Part shown: positions 1 to 7,532 of the stretch, piece by piece
Layout: each line of letters opens with the position of its first letter
Numbering within the stretch: the first letter of the stretch is position 1
NCBI GenBank assembly: GCA_017526725.1
Contig: JAFXRA010000147.1
Coordinates: 1-8,967, forward strand
Direction: 5' to 3'
DNA from: Candidatus Rifleibacteriota bacterium
GTDB lineage: Bacteria; Riflebacteria; Ozemobacteria; Ozemobacterales; Ozemobacteraceae
DNA length: 8,967 bases
The notes under the pieces: generated by a model
The model's database searches: none
What the model saw: only the letters and a program-made list of their open reading frames with translations
Told to the model about the DNA's origin: nothing
Program-made: the position numbers and the translations under genes

Positions 1-1
1 A

Positions 2-1288
2 ATCTGCGTTCCTGCTACTAAAGGCATGGAAGAACGCCCGACAATAGTCCTTCAGGGCCATATGGACATGGTTTGCGAAAAGACTCCGGATTCTAACCAT
101 GATTTTACCAAAGACCCAATAGAAACCATCATTGAAGGCGAATGGATGAGAGCAAACAAAACTACTCTCGGAGCAGATGACGGTGTTTCTATGGCTATTT
201 CTATGGCTTTGGTAAAAGATCCTTCTGTAAGGCATCCTAACCTTGAACTTCTTTTCACTGTTGATGAAGAACGCGGTTTAACTGGTGCTAACGGTTTAGG
301 AAAAGGCGTCTTAAACGGTAAATACTTGATTAACCTTGATTCTGAAAATGAAGGTGTGTTCACTATCGGCTGTGCTGGCGGAAAAGATACTCATTTGGCC
401 TTAGACCTAGAATATGAAGAAGTTCCAAATGATTATGTTCCTTATTTGATTAAATTAACAGGCTGCACTGGTGGTCATTCTGGCGAAAACATTCATTGTG
501 AACGTGCTAATGCCATAAGAGTTCTTGCTAGAATAATGCAGAATTTAGAAGAAATTACAGATGTCAGAATAATCAACATAACAGGCGGAACCGCTCATAA
601 TGCTATTCCTAGAGATTGTGAAGCTACTTTCTTCGCACCAGTTGCAGACAAAAAATGCATTGAAGAAGTTGCCTGCAAAATGGCAGAAACAGTTAAAAAA
701 GAATTTATCGAAACAGACCCCAATATCCAACTGGTTCTTGATGAAAACTTTGAACCTGCCGACAGACGTGCAATGCTTTCATGGCTGAGCGTTAAGGTTC
801 TTGATTTCTTAAGAGCAATTCCTCATGGTGTTGCTAGCACTATCAAGAAGCTTAATCTTACAGAAACTTCTTCTAACCTTGCAGTAGTAAAGGTTGTTGA
901 TGGCCAGCTTCTTGTTCATACCAGTCAGAGAAGCAGTGTTATCAGCCGCAGAGATGCTATTACTTCAAGAGTTGAATCTGTCGGAAGATTAGCTGGTGCT
1001 CATGTTTGGAGCGGTAACGGATACGTTCCCTGGCAGCCCAATTTTGACTCTCAGTTAGTAAAACAGTGTCAGGCTATTTATAAGAAGCTTTTCAAGGTTG
1101 AACCAAAGGTTGTTACTATTCATGCCGGATTAGAATGCGGCATAATTGGCGATAAACACCCTGGTATGGAAATGATTTCCATCGGACCTGACGCTGAAGG
1201 CATACATTCACCAGATGAAAAACTTTATCTGCCGTCTGTTGGCAAGGTTTACGAACTGGTTGCAGCTTTCTTAGCTAATTTGGAATAA
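2..1288 (+). CDS. pepD: Aminoacyl-histidine dipeptidase (M20C, PepD-type), 5' end outside window
   Basis: Zinc dipeptidase of the M20C family, which splits Xaa-His and other dipeptides (carnosinase-like) in the cytoplasm. The metal site is complete. Numbering from the Met at base 26, GHMDMV gives H12 and the catalytic-site D14, GADDGVSMA gives bridging D51, TVDEERG gives the E81/E82 pair, NLDSENEG gives D105, and EGIHSPDE gives the last ligand H394. The lid/dimerisation domain starts around residue 140 and has the TGGHSGENIH motif (H151). The ATG at 26 is not the true start. The frame is open to the left edge and reads ICVPATKG directly before it, which is the conserved lead-in to this motif. 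About 60 N-terminal residues are probably missing, which would bring the protein to the usual ~485. The family assignment is from recognised motifs and is strong; the exact substrate range is inferred. A palindromic repeat follows 20 bp after the stop and may end transcription. Confidence 0.95.
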   Translation: MCVPATKGMEERPTIVLQGHMDMVCEKTPDSNHDFTKDPIETIIEGEWMRANKTTLGADDGVSMAISMALVKDPSVRHPNLELLFTVDEERGLTGANGLGKGVLNGKYLINLDSENEGVFTIGCAGGKDTHLALDLEYEEVPNDYVPYLIKLTGCTGGHSGENIHCERANAIRVLARIMQNLEEITDVRIINITGGTAHNAIPRDCEATFFAPVADKKCIEEVACKMAETVKKEFIETDPNIQLVLDENFEPADRRAMLSWLSVKVLDFLRAIPHGVASTIKKLNLTETSSNLAVVKVVDGQLLVHTSQRSSVISRRDAITSRVESVGRLAGAHVWSGNGYVPWQPNFDSQLVKQCQAIYKKLFKVEPKVVTIHAGLECGIIGDKHPGMEMISIGPDAEGIHSPDEKLYLPSVGKVYELVAAFLANLE

Positions 1289-1308
1289 ATCAAGGGAGTA
1301 GGGATGTC

Positions 1309-1471
1309 CTAAAGCCCCTCCTTGAGGAGGGGAATAAAAGGGGTGGTGACCTAACTAGAGTAACCTCTGGTTCTTGGGGTTATTTATACGCTTATGCTAA
1401 ACAAGATTTACTATAGCTCGGTCACCCTTTCGGTTCCTACGGAACCACTTCCCCTCAAGGGGAAGCTTTAG
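1309..1471. repeat. 163-bp palindromic intergenic element (MITE-like)
   Basis: The element fills most of the gap between pepD and the nucleotidase gene. Its ends are inverted: it starts CTAAAGC and ends GCTTTAG. Inside the left end is a perfect 7-bp stem (CCCCTCC/GGAGGGG, loop TTGA, 1315-1332). Inside the right end is a matching 7-bp stem (CTTCCCC/GGGGAAG, loop TCAA, 1448-1465). Further in, GGTGACC (1345-1351) faces GGTCACC (1420-1426), next to a right-hand GGTTCC/GGAACC hairpin (1432-1446). The arms are therefore imperfect inverted copies, with local hairpins whose loops are reverse complements of each other. It has no coding capacity. Similar-looking end sequences occur as dispersed repeats in many bacterial genomes, but copy number here is unknown. 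It may act as a transcription terminator on either strand, though there is no long T tract. An imperfect direct repeat (GAATAAATCAAGGGA at 1283, GAATAAATTAAGAGGGA at 1471) flanks it. Confidence 0.75.
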
Positions 1472-1507
1472 AATAAATTAAGAGGGAATATTAAAAAAAG
1501 GATAAAT

Positions 1508-3064
1508 ATGTTAAATCGTAAAAATATAATTAGATTTACTGTAATATTCGCAGTATTTTTAGGCTTTACATCTTCTGTATTCGCAGATAAGAATTTAACT
1601 ATTCTGCATACTAATGATACACACGCTCATCTGATTCCTTTTGATGATCCAGACCACGGGAAAGACTGTGGCGGTCTTGTTCGCAGATCAGGTTTGATTA
1701 ATCTTATCAAGAAGGATATAGAAAATCCTTTAATTCTTGATGCTGGTGATATTTTTCAAGGCACTACTTTCTTTACTATCTTCAAGGGTGAAGCCAGTTA
1801 TAGAACAGCAAAAGCTATAGGCGTAGATGCTACTACCATGGGTAATCACGAACTTGATTTGGGTATTGAACATCTTCTTTCCATTATTGATAAGACCGGA
1901 ATGAGAGTTCTTGCCAGCAATGTCGTATGGCCTGACGGTAAAAAGCATGTTTTCCAGCCTTATGCGGTTTTTGTTAGAAACGGTCTAAAGATTGGCGTTA
2001 TAGGCAGAGTAGGGCATGATAACTGGGGTGACTGCAATATTAAAGTTACCAACAAGATGAAACTTCTTGATGATATAGAAAACATCAGAGAAACAGCTAA
2101 GAGAATCAGACCATATGTTGATTTGGTTATTGTTATTTCTCATGCAGAAGTTGAAAACGACAGAAATCTTGCTGCCAGCATTTCTGAAGTAGATGTTGTT
2201 ATAGGTGGTCACACTCATTCAAAGATAATGAAACCTGAACTTATCAAGCACAACGAAAAAGCAGGCAATTATGACAATGGCTTGGGCGGAACTCTTTTCA
2301 CAGAAGCTTATGAATGGGGCCATTACCTTGGTCGTATCGACTTAACCGTTGATGATAACAAGAAAATAACCAAATGGGATGGCGAACTTATTGAAGTTAA
2401 GCCTGAACACGAAGCTTATGCAACGAAGGGAATCAAAGACCTAGTTGAATACTATGACCAAAGCCGCATTAAGCAGATAAGCAGAGTAATTGCTCATTCT
2501 GAAAAGGGGCTTCCTTATGATAAAAAACAGAGAACACAAAAAATGTGTCCAGCAGGCGTTTTTACCTGTGATGCTCTAAAAGCCGCAACTAATTGTGATA
2601 TTGGTATGGTTAACGCTAAGGGTATCAGATGCCCGATTGCACCTGGCGATATTACTGTAGAAAATATTCACACTATGCTTCCTTTTGAAAACACAATTAT
2701 AGTCGTTACTCTCAAGGGCGACCAGGTTCAGAAAATGTTAGACCACGCTGCCAAGATTTGGGGCAAGCAGACTTCCACTGTTATGAGCGGTGTATCTGGC
2801 GAACTTTATGTTGATGAAGGCAAAGCCAAGAATGTAAAAGTTAACGGCCAGCCTATAGATCCTAATAAGGAATATAAAGTTGCTGTAACCAGCTTTATCG
2901 CTGATGGTAACGAAGGCGGCGATGTTTACTTCGCAAAACCTGTTTCAATGAAAGATTCCGGTATTATAATGAGAGATGCTGTTATTTCTTATATGGAACA
3001 GATGAAAGAATTGCCTAACATCGATTATGAACCTATGACTATTGTTAGAAACGGTTCAAAGTAA
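1508..3064 (+). CDS. Secreted 5'-nucleotidase / cyclic phosphodiesterase-type metallophosphatase (UshA family)
   Basis: A 518-residue exported enzyme that dephosphorylates extracellular nucleotides so that nucleosides and phosphate can be taken up. Residues 1-26 form a Sec signal peptide with probable cleavage after SVFA. The N-terminal calcineurin-like phosphoesterase domain (about 28-240) has all the two-metal motifs: NDTHAH (D37, H39), AGDIFQGT (D81), MGNHELD (N113, H114), ISHAE (H212) and GGHTHS (H235, H237). The C-terminal 5'-nucleotidase domain (about 320-505) shows GDIT, LPFEN and TSFIADGNEGGDVYF. The usual NGGGIR substrate-binding loop reads NAKGIR (369-374), keeping the Asn and Arg. 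Length is close to E. coli UshA (550). The start is supported by AAAGGA at 1497-1502, 5 nt upstream, and by the signal peptide beginning there. Probably co-transcribed with the next gene. UDP-sugar hydrolase, 2',3'-cyclic phosphodiesterase and SoxB-like relatives share this fold, so the exact substrate is open. Confidence 0.93.
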   Translation: MLNRKNIIRFTVIFAVFLGFTSSVFADKNLTILHTNDTHAHLIPFDDPDHGKDCGGLVRRSGLINLIKKDIENPLILDAGDIFQGTTFFTIFKGEASYRTAKAIGVDATTMGNHELDLGIEHLLSIIDKTGMRVLASNVVWPDGKKHVFQPYAVFVRNGLKIGVIGRVGHDNWGDCNIKVTNKMKLLDDIENIRETAKRIRPYVDLVIVISHAEVENDRNLAASISEVDVVIGGHTHSKIMKPELIKHNEKAGNYDNGLGGTLFTEAYEWGHYLGRIDLTVDDNKKITKWDGELIEVKPEHEAYATKGIKDLVEYYDQSRIKQISRVIAHSEKGLPYDKKQRTQKMCPAGVFTCDALKAATNCDIGMVNAKGIRCPIAPGDITVENIHTMLPFENTIIVVTLKGDQVQKMLDHAAKIWGKQTSTVMSGVSGELYVDEGKAKNVKVNGQPIDPNKEYKVAVTSFIADGNEGGDVYFAKPVSMKDSGIIMRDAVISYMEQMKELPNIDYEPMTIVRNGSK

Positions 3065-3095
3065 TCATTAAAAAACAGCAAGAGGAAAAAGAAGC

Positions 3096-4808
3096 ATGAA
3101 AAAAACAGCCTTAACATTAATGGTGGTGTTGCTAATAGCTGTCTGCAGCATTAGATGTATGGCAGATAATGCTGTTAAGCTAAACAGGGTTGTTGTAACT
3201 TTTTCTCCTCTTGTTGTTAATAACATTAATTGCACTGATAAGCTTTTCGATGTCTTTTCAAAGATAACGAAGACCAAATCTTCTTTGTCTGAAGATTTGG
3301 AAGCTTCCGGCGCACTTTGGTCTATAAGTCAGAATCTTTGCGGGATGCAGATTTGTGTCAGTTCTTCAAAATCACCAAAAGAACTTTGCGAAATAGTTGA
3401 ATTATTTTTGTCTCATGCTCTCAAGGATACTGAGATAATCCTGACTTCTACTAAAAGTGATATCAAGCCGGTTGACAGACTTTATCAGTTTTTGATTGAT
3501 TCAGATGCTTCATCTTTTAAGACAAAACCAGTCAGCATCAGTTTTTATGACTATTCCGGAAAAAAAATCGAAGGTTGTTATTCAAAATATTTAAGCGGAG
3601 AAGAAACAGCTGTTACTGAACTGGCAAGTGATACAGAAACTAATGCTGTAAGTTCTGAAACAGAAAAAAAGAAACCTAACGATTTTATAAATGATTATAT
3701 AAATCTTTATGAACGCAGTTATAATACCAATATGGCAATGCCGCCAAAAGTTCAGCAGGTTTCAAAGCCTATTCTGGCAAAACTGATTTTTTGGAATAAG
3801 CTGACTCCAGATACTTTTATTTCAGCCAGTCTTATAAAGAATAAACTGATTTTTGACGGAGAAAATCCTCCGAATTCAGCAGTTGAGCTTTTTAATTCTG
3901 GTAAAGGTCTTGTTCTTGTGGTTTTAAGCGAGGTTGATAAAAACTCATTATATGCTCAGCATTTGTTTATGAGCAAAAGAATTGATTCAGCCGTTTCCGG
4001 AATAGGCCCAAAAGAATGGGAAGCCTGGAACAGCAAACTGCTTGAAGTAATGCGCAACGACAGACGTGATTACAATAAAAAGGCCATGTTTGATGAATGG
4101 AATAAGCATTGGGGCGGAACAGGCTTTGATTCTATTCCAAATAAATCAGACTTTAAGAAACCTGATTTTATAAAGGAAGCTGAAATCTTTTCTACTCAGT
4201 CTGAACACAATTTTTATCTTACTCCCGATACTTATCCGGCTATTTATGCTTGCAATGATGAGGATTTTGAAGAAGGCTCAAACGTTGCAGTCTGTTTGCA
4301 GGGTCATACTTCTTTTATTGATGGAATTGAAAATCATGTCAGCTCATCCTTGAAGATTAGTGTTCCTATAACTATTAATAGAAAGCGGCCCGATCGAATA
4401 ACTCTCAGTTTCTATAGCCCTGAAGCTAAGATTCCTGCTCATTTATCAAGAATCAAATCATCAGTTTCTGATTATCTCTATTCTAAGTTTAATGTTACCG
4501 ATTTAAAGAAATCAATCCGTATAGGTATTGCCGGAATTTCGTCTATTCCTGCTTATCAGCTTCATGGTTTATTAAGCCTCGGTTGGCCAACTAATAAAAG
4601 CCGCTATGAATCAAGGCTAGTTACGCAGTCTGACCTATATGATTTTGTTAAAAATTCTTCTGCTAACGAACAAATTCTTAAAAACCGCTGGGAAAATCTT
4701 GCTTCATCGCCGCAGGATAAGGCTTATATTCTTTCTGTGCTGGCCTGCAACAATCTGATTATTGATTCATGGTTTGGCAGAGAATCAGATACCCCAAAAG
4801 GCAATTAA
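3096..4808 (+). CDS. Exported protein of unknown function (570 aa)
   Basis: I do not recognise this protein. It opens with a clear Sec signal peptide (MKKTA, hydrophobic stretch to about residue 16, likely cleavage after CMA near residue 23), so it should be periplasmic or outside the cell. Cys residues lie at the end of the hydrophobic stretch, but IAVC is a poor lipobox, so a lipoprotein is less likely. Two apparently globular halves are separated by an acidic Ser/Thr/Glu-rich linker around residues 165-195. No membrane segment is seen after the signal and no catalytic motif is obvious. Parts such as the stretch after GALWSISQ (about 68-105), and a later beta-alpha region (about 430-500), faintly recall the M16 peptidase-like fold. 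No HxxEH zinc motif exists, so any relation would be to an inactive member and is speculative. The start has AGAGGA at 3081-3086. It follows the nucleotidase gene by 31 bp in the same direction, suggesting one transcript. Confidence 0.85.
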   Translation: MKKTALTLMVVLLIAVCSIRCMADNAVKLNRVVVTFSPLVVNNINCTDKLFDVFSKITKTKSSLSEDLEASGALWSISQNLCGMQICVSSSKSPKELCEIVELFLSHALKDTEIILTSTKSDIKPVDRLYQFLIDSDASSFKTKPVSISFYDYSGKKIEGCYSKYLSGEETAVTELASDTETNAVSSETEKKKPNDFINDYINLYERSYNTNMAMPPKVQQVSKPILAKLIFWNKLTPDTFISASLIKNKLIFDGENPPNSAVELFNSGKGLVLVVLSEVDKNSLYAQHLFMSKRIDSAVSGIGPKEWEAWNSKLLEVMRNDRRDYNKKAMFDEWNKHWGGTGFDSIPNKSDFKKPDFIKEAEIFSTQSEHNFYLTPDTYPAIYACNDEDFEEGSNVAVCLQGHTSFIDGIENHVSSSLKISVPITINRKRPDRITLSFYSPEAKIPAHLSRIKSSVSDYLYSKFNVTDLKKSIRIGIAGISSIPAYQLHGLLSLGWPTNKSRYESRLVTQSDLYDFVKNSSANEQILKNRWENLASSPQDKAYILSVLACNNLIIDSWFGRESDTPKGN

Positions 4809-7153
4809 TGCAGAGGCCCTTTCTGGGTAAGGCGTTCAAGCATATCGTTTAAATTTTTGTAGCTGGGTGTATCTTTTGCGACAGCGTTAAGAGAGCGTCT
4901 AATAAGCTGAATGGCTTCGTTTGTTTTTCCCTTTTTATTTAAAATAACTGCCAGATTGTAGTAGGCATTGGCGTCGTGGGAATCAAGAACCAGCACTTTG
5001 CGGTAAATTTCGGCTGCTTTTTCATTATCGCTGGTTTTCTGATAAGCCAGGGCCAGGTTGTTCAGTATTCTAGCGCTAGGCTGCTGATAGCGCAAACCGT
5101 CTTCATACTGCTTGATTGCGTCTTGCCACTTATTGTTTTTAAGATAAATACTGGCGAGATTGAACCTGATTACTGATAAATCCGGTTTCAGTTTTAATGC
5201 TTTTTTATAGCATTCAATCGCATCATCAATGGCGCCGTTGCGGTAATAGGCTGTTCCAAGATTGCTTAAAGCCTGAATGCTGAATGGATCCATTTCCAAT
5301 ATTTTGTTGAAGGTTTTAATAGCGTTTTCGAAGCGTGTCAGTTTGAAATAGAGGTTTCCTGCGAAAGTTAACCCTTTTGTATCATAAGGGAATCTGGATA
5401 AGAAGAATTCTACTGCAGTTTCTGCTTCTTTCAGTTTCCCTACTTTGTAGAAATCTTGATATTTGCTTCTGAGTTCTTCTCTTACTTCTGCATTGCTTTT
5501 TTCTTCAGGCAGCGGAGTTATAGAAGAACTATCTGAAGAGGTGGACTGAGTTAGATTATTATAAGAAGAATTGGCTATTGGAGCGTTTATTGCCTCACTA
5601 ATTGCAGAGCGTATAATTTTAGGTGTATCTGGAAGCTTTACTTTATCAAGCTTAGAGGCAAGAGCCGTATGGGCAGGGTAGTTCAACATTTCGTTCAAAA
5701 CTATGCCTAACTGTTTGACTGCATAAGCACCTGAAATCTTAATTGATAAATCGCGGCTGGAAAGCATGTTTTCCAATTCCTTGACGACTTCTGTTTCTCC
5801 GAGCTTGAAGAGAATTCTGGCGGCATTGGCCTTAGTTCTGTTGTCAGAATCGTGAAGCATAGGCTTTATTACTGATATGCAGCCTTCGCCAAGAGTTTCT
5901 TCCAGACCATCAACGGCATTTGCTCTGACTCTGGAGTCTCTGTCATGCAGAGCACTCTGCAATGTAAGGTTTGCGCCTTTTCCGCCAATATGACCTAGAC
6001 TTGTTATAATGGAAGCCCTTAGCTTGGGGTTTCGTTCTTTTGAAAGCATTTTTATTAATAAGTCGCTTGCAGGTGTAACTCTGAGCTTGCCTAAGATTGT
6101 GATGGCCTGAAGTCTGACAAAGGGAGCCGGATCATTGAGCATATTGATGATTACTTCAGTCTGAGCTTCTTTGGCTCTGACTGAAAAGGCTTTGGCGGCA
6201 TTTTTTCTGACATCGGGCTCATCATCTTTTAAGAGAGTTATGAGGATTTCTAAGGCTTCTTCGCAGTCTATGACAGAAAGAATATAGGCTAAGGTAGCTC
6301 TTACCCATTTGTTGGGGTCATCCAGCATACTTCTGATGCTCGTCATTATTTCTGAAAGCTTGCCTATTTTATAAGCAGCAACCAAAGCGTTGCCTCTGAC
6401 GCGGTTTGAAGAATATCTGAAAAATGGCTGAATAAGGGCAAAAACTTTATCTGACGGAAGCCCTAGCTTTGAAAAGGCTTCTATTGCATTTGCTTTAACT
6501 CTGTCGTCCTGATCTCTTAATGCTCTGGTTAAGGTGGCAACGGCAGTTAAATCGCCTAATTGCCCAAGAGCGCTTATTATAGCTGCTCGCTTTCGTTCGT
6601 TTCTTTCCCTTAAATAAAAGGCGACAAGAGGGTTAGTGGCTTTGTGATTGCCGATTTTTGCCAAAGCATCTACAACGTTTAGGAATATCCACTCGTTGCT
6701 TTCGCCTAAGCAGCCCAATAGGTTGGAAACTGTATTCAGGTCTTTTAGCCGTCCGAGGGAGGTAATGCAGGCATATCTTACTTTAGCGTCCAAATCGCTT
6801 AAGCCAGAGACCAAAGCGTCGATTGCTGCTTTATTTTTAAAATTTCCAAGAGCTAGCGCGATGTTAGGTCTGATTTCTTTGTCGGCTTCAGTAAAAGCAT
6901 TCAGAAGATTGTTGAAAGCTATGTCATCGCCAATAGCGGCTAGGGCCTCAGGCATTGAGCTGTCCTGCTTTTCCCTTAATATTGCTTCGGTTAAAGGAAT
7001 AATAGCTTCGGGGTCACATATTTTTTCGAGAGCTTTAGCGCCTTCTTCCTTAAGACGCTGGTCTTGATGAGAAAGAAAGCCTATTAGTTTTCTTGTGCAG
7101 GGCTTTATCAGGTAAAGACCTTTTTGTTTTAAAATATTATTATCAGAGCTCAA
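4805..7153 (-). CDS. HEAT-repeat / TPR fusion scaffold protein (782 aa)
   Basis: A cytoplasmic scaffold protein without a signal peptide or membrane segment. Residues from about 15 to 490 are some fifteen tandem HEAT (PBS-lyase-like) repeats of about 31 residues, recognisable by units such as DDRVKANAIEAFSKLG, DPAPFVRLQAITILGKL and DSRVRANAVDGLEE. A Ser-rich, probably disordered linker follows (about 520-548). Six consecutive 34-residue TPRs occupy about 558-762, for example IQALSNLGTAYYRNGAIDDA and ARILNNLALAYQKTSDNEKA, then a short helix. Both repeat types make superhelical protein-binding surfaces, so a role in assembling protein complexes is likely; the partner is unknown. It has none of the Cys/His ligand pattern of iron-dependent HEAT hydroxylases. 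The start is uncertain. TTG at 7151-7153 is the longest in-frame choice (TAA at 7160-7162 lies just upstream), but no Shine-Dalgarno is visible, and the first internal Met is near residue 67, already inside the HEAT array. Its stop overlaps the convergent neighbour by 4 bp. Confidence 0.9.
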   Translation of the reverse strand: MSSDNNILKQKGLYLIKPCTRKLIGFLSHQDQRLKEEGAKALEKICDPEAIIPLTEAILREKQDSSMPEALAAIGDDIAFNNLLNAFTEADKEIRPNIALALGNFKNKAAIDALVSGLSDLDAKVRYACITSLGRLKDLNTVSNLLGCLGESNEWIFLNVVDALAKIGNHKATNPLVAFYLRERNERKRAAIISALGQLGDLTAVATLTRALRDQDDRVKANAIEAFSKLGLPSDKVFALIQPFFRYSSNRVRGNALVAAYKIGKLSEIMTSIRSMLDDPNKWVRATLAYILSVIDCEEALEILITLLKDDEPDVRKNAAKAFSVRAKEAQTEVIINMLNDPAPFVRLQAITILGKLRVTPASDLLIKMLSKERNPKLRASIITSLGHIGGKGANLTLQSALHDRDSRVRANAVDGLEETLGEGCISVIKPMLHDSDNRTKANAARILFKLGETEVVKELENMLSSRDLSIKISGAYAVKQLGIVLNEMLNYPAHTALASKLDKVKLPDTPKIIRSAISEAINAPIANSSYNNLTQSTSSDSSSITPLPEEKSNAEVREELRSKYQDFYKVGKLKEAETAVEFFLSRFPYDTKGLTFAGNLYFKLTRFENAIKTFNKILEMDPFSIQALSNLGTAYYRNGAIDDAIECYKKALKLKPDLSVIRFNLASIYLKNNKWQDAIKQYEDGLRYQQPSARILNNLALAYQKTSDNEKAAEIYRKVLVLDSHDANAYYNLAVILNKKGKTNEAIQLIRRSLNAVAKDTPSYKNLNDMLERLTQKGPLH

Positions 7154-7176
7154 TGTAGATTATGATTTTTATATTA

Positions 7177-7209
7177 AAAAAGACCCGCTTTTAATATGCG
7201 AGTCTTTTT
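7177..7209 (-). terminator. Rho-independent terminator of the Tudor-domain gene
   Basis: On the - strand, arms AAAAAGACTCGC and GCGGGTCTTTTT pair with one mismatch around a 9-nt A/T-rich loop, and the second arm runs into a T tract (TTTTTT). It begins 16 bp after the stop of the 75-residue gene, the expected place. The same A and T tracts make it potentially bidirectional. It ends only 24 bp before the proposed start of the HEAT/TPR gene, so either read-through or a promoter squeezed into that gap must serve the next gene. Confidence 0.8.
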
Positions 7210-7225
7210 ATTTCTGGTTAGTGAA

Positions 7226-7453
7226 CTAAGCCATTCTTAGGGTCTTGATTCCGACCTTTTCGAAGGCAACTTTCATCTTGTTGATTCCATCATCTGTTGT
7301 ACCAACTTCGATTACTTCTCCTGTGTCATCCCATACTTTGTGAAATACCATATCACCTTTTTCAAAAGTATCGGTTACAGAATAATCTTTAACTTCACTT
7401 TTCTTCTTAGATGAGGCATCATCTGTTTTTTTGATTGTTTTAGCACGAACCAT
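7226..7453 (-). CDS. Stand-alone PcrA/UvrD C-terminal Tudor-like domain protein (75 aa)
   Basis: A small basic protein. The first ~25 residues are a Lys/Ser-rich, probably disordered tail. The rest (about 28-75) matches the pattern of the C-terminal Tudor-like domain of PcrA/UvrD helicases: FEKGDMVFHKVW (G33, D34, H38), GEVIEV (45-50), a short DDG turn, and KMKVAFEKVGIKTL (59-72). In PcrA this domain binds RNA polymerase and ties the helicase to transcription. Here no helicase is attached, so the protein could bind RNA polymerase by itself or compete with PcrA; that is inference. DUF3553-type small proteins are a likely family label. The gene stands alone, with its own promoter (7489-7516), a strong GGGAGGA Shine-Dalgarno (7460-7466, 6 nt before ATG) and its own terminator, which argues it is real and well expressed. 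A general SH3-like or CarD-type fold is the main alternative. Confidence 0.85.
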   Translation of the reverse strand: MVRAKTIKKTDDASSKKKSEVKDYSVTDTFEKGDMVFHKVWDDTGEVIEVGTTDDGINKMKVAFEKVGIKTLRMA

Positions 7454-7459
7454 AGGTTG

Positions 7460-7466
7460 TCCTCCC
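7460..7466 (-). promoter_or_regulatory. Strong ribosome binding site of the Tudor-like gene
   Basis: The - strand reads GGGAGGA followed by 6 nt and then ATG. It is the strongest Shine-Dalgarno in the window and confirms the start of this small gene. Confidence 0.85.
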
Positions 7467-7488
7467 TTCCCGGAAGTTTATTTTTTAT

Positions 7489-7516
7489 AGTATCACGGTA
7501 AGTTTTTTATTGTCAA
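7489..7516 (-). promoter_or_regulatory. Sigma-70-type promoter of the Tudor-like gene
   Basis: The - strand carries a perfect -35 box TTGACA (7511-7516), a 16-nt spacer, and GATACT (7489-7494) as the -10 box; TACTAT at 18-nt spacing is the alternative. Transcription would start near 7481, leaving a leader of about 27 nt with the strong ribosome binding site. The mobile element's target duplication begins only 6 bp upstream of the -35 box. Confidence 0.7.
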
Positions 7517-7522
7517 GTTTTT

Positions 7523-7532
7523 GAGGTTATGG
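7523..7532. repeat. Target-site duplication, left copy (GAGGTTATGG)
   Basis: The 10-bp sequence GAGGTTATGG here is repeated exactly at 7889-7898 on the other side of the mobile element, 1 bp from each terminal inverted repeat. This is the footprint of a transposase-mediated insertion. Confidence 0.85.

Noticed and set aside
26..28. ATG at 26 as the true start of pepD
   Set aside because: The frame is open to the left edge and encodes ICVPATKG before it, a conserved part of PepD, so the start lies outside the window.
52..788. Reading frames of 61-103 residues on both strands within pepD
   Set aside because: They overlap a complete, motif-confirmed gene in other frames and show no protein-like features.
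3096..3170. Lipoprotein signal for the 570-residue protein
   Set aside because: The residues before the Cys (IAV) do not fit a normal lipobox, which needs a small residue such as Ala, Gly or Ser just before Cys; a signal peptidase I site after CMA fits better.
6648..7067. 139-residue + strand reading frame
   Set aside because: It is antisense to the HEAT array, whose repeat pattern is clearly the coding frame, and it has no recognisable domain or ribosome binding site.
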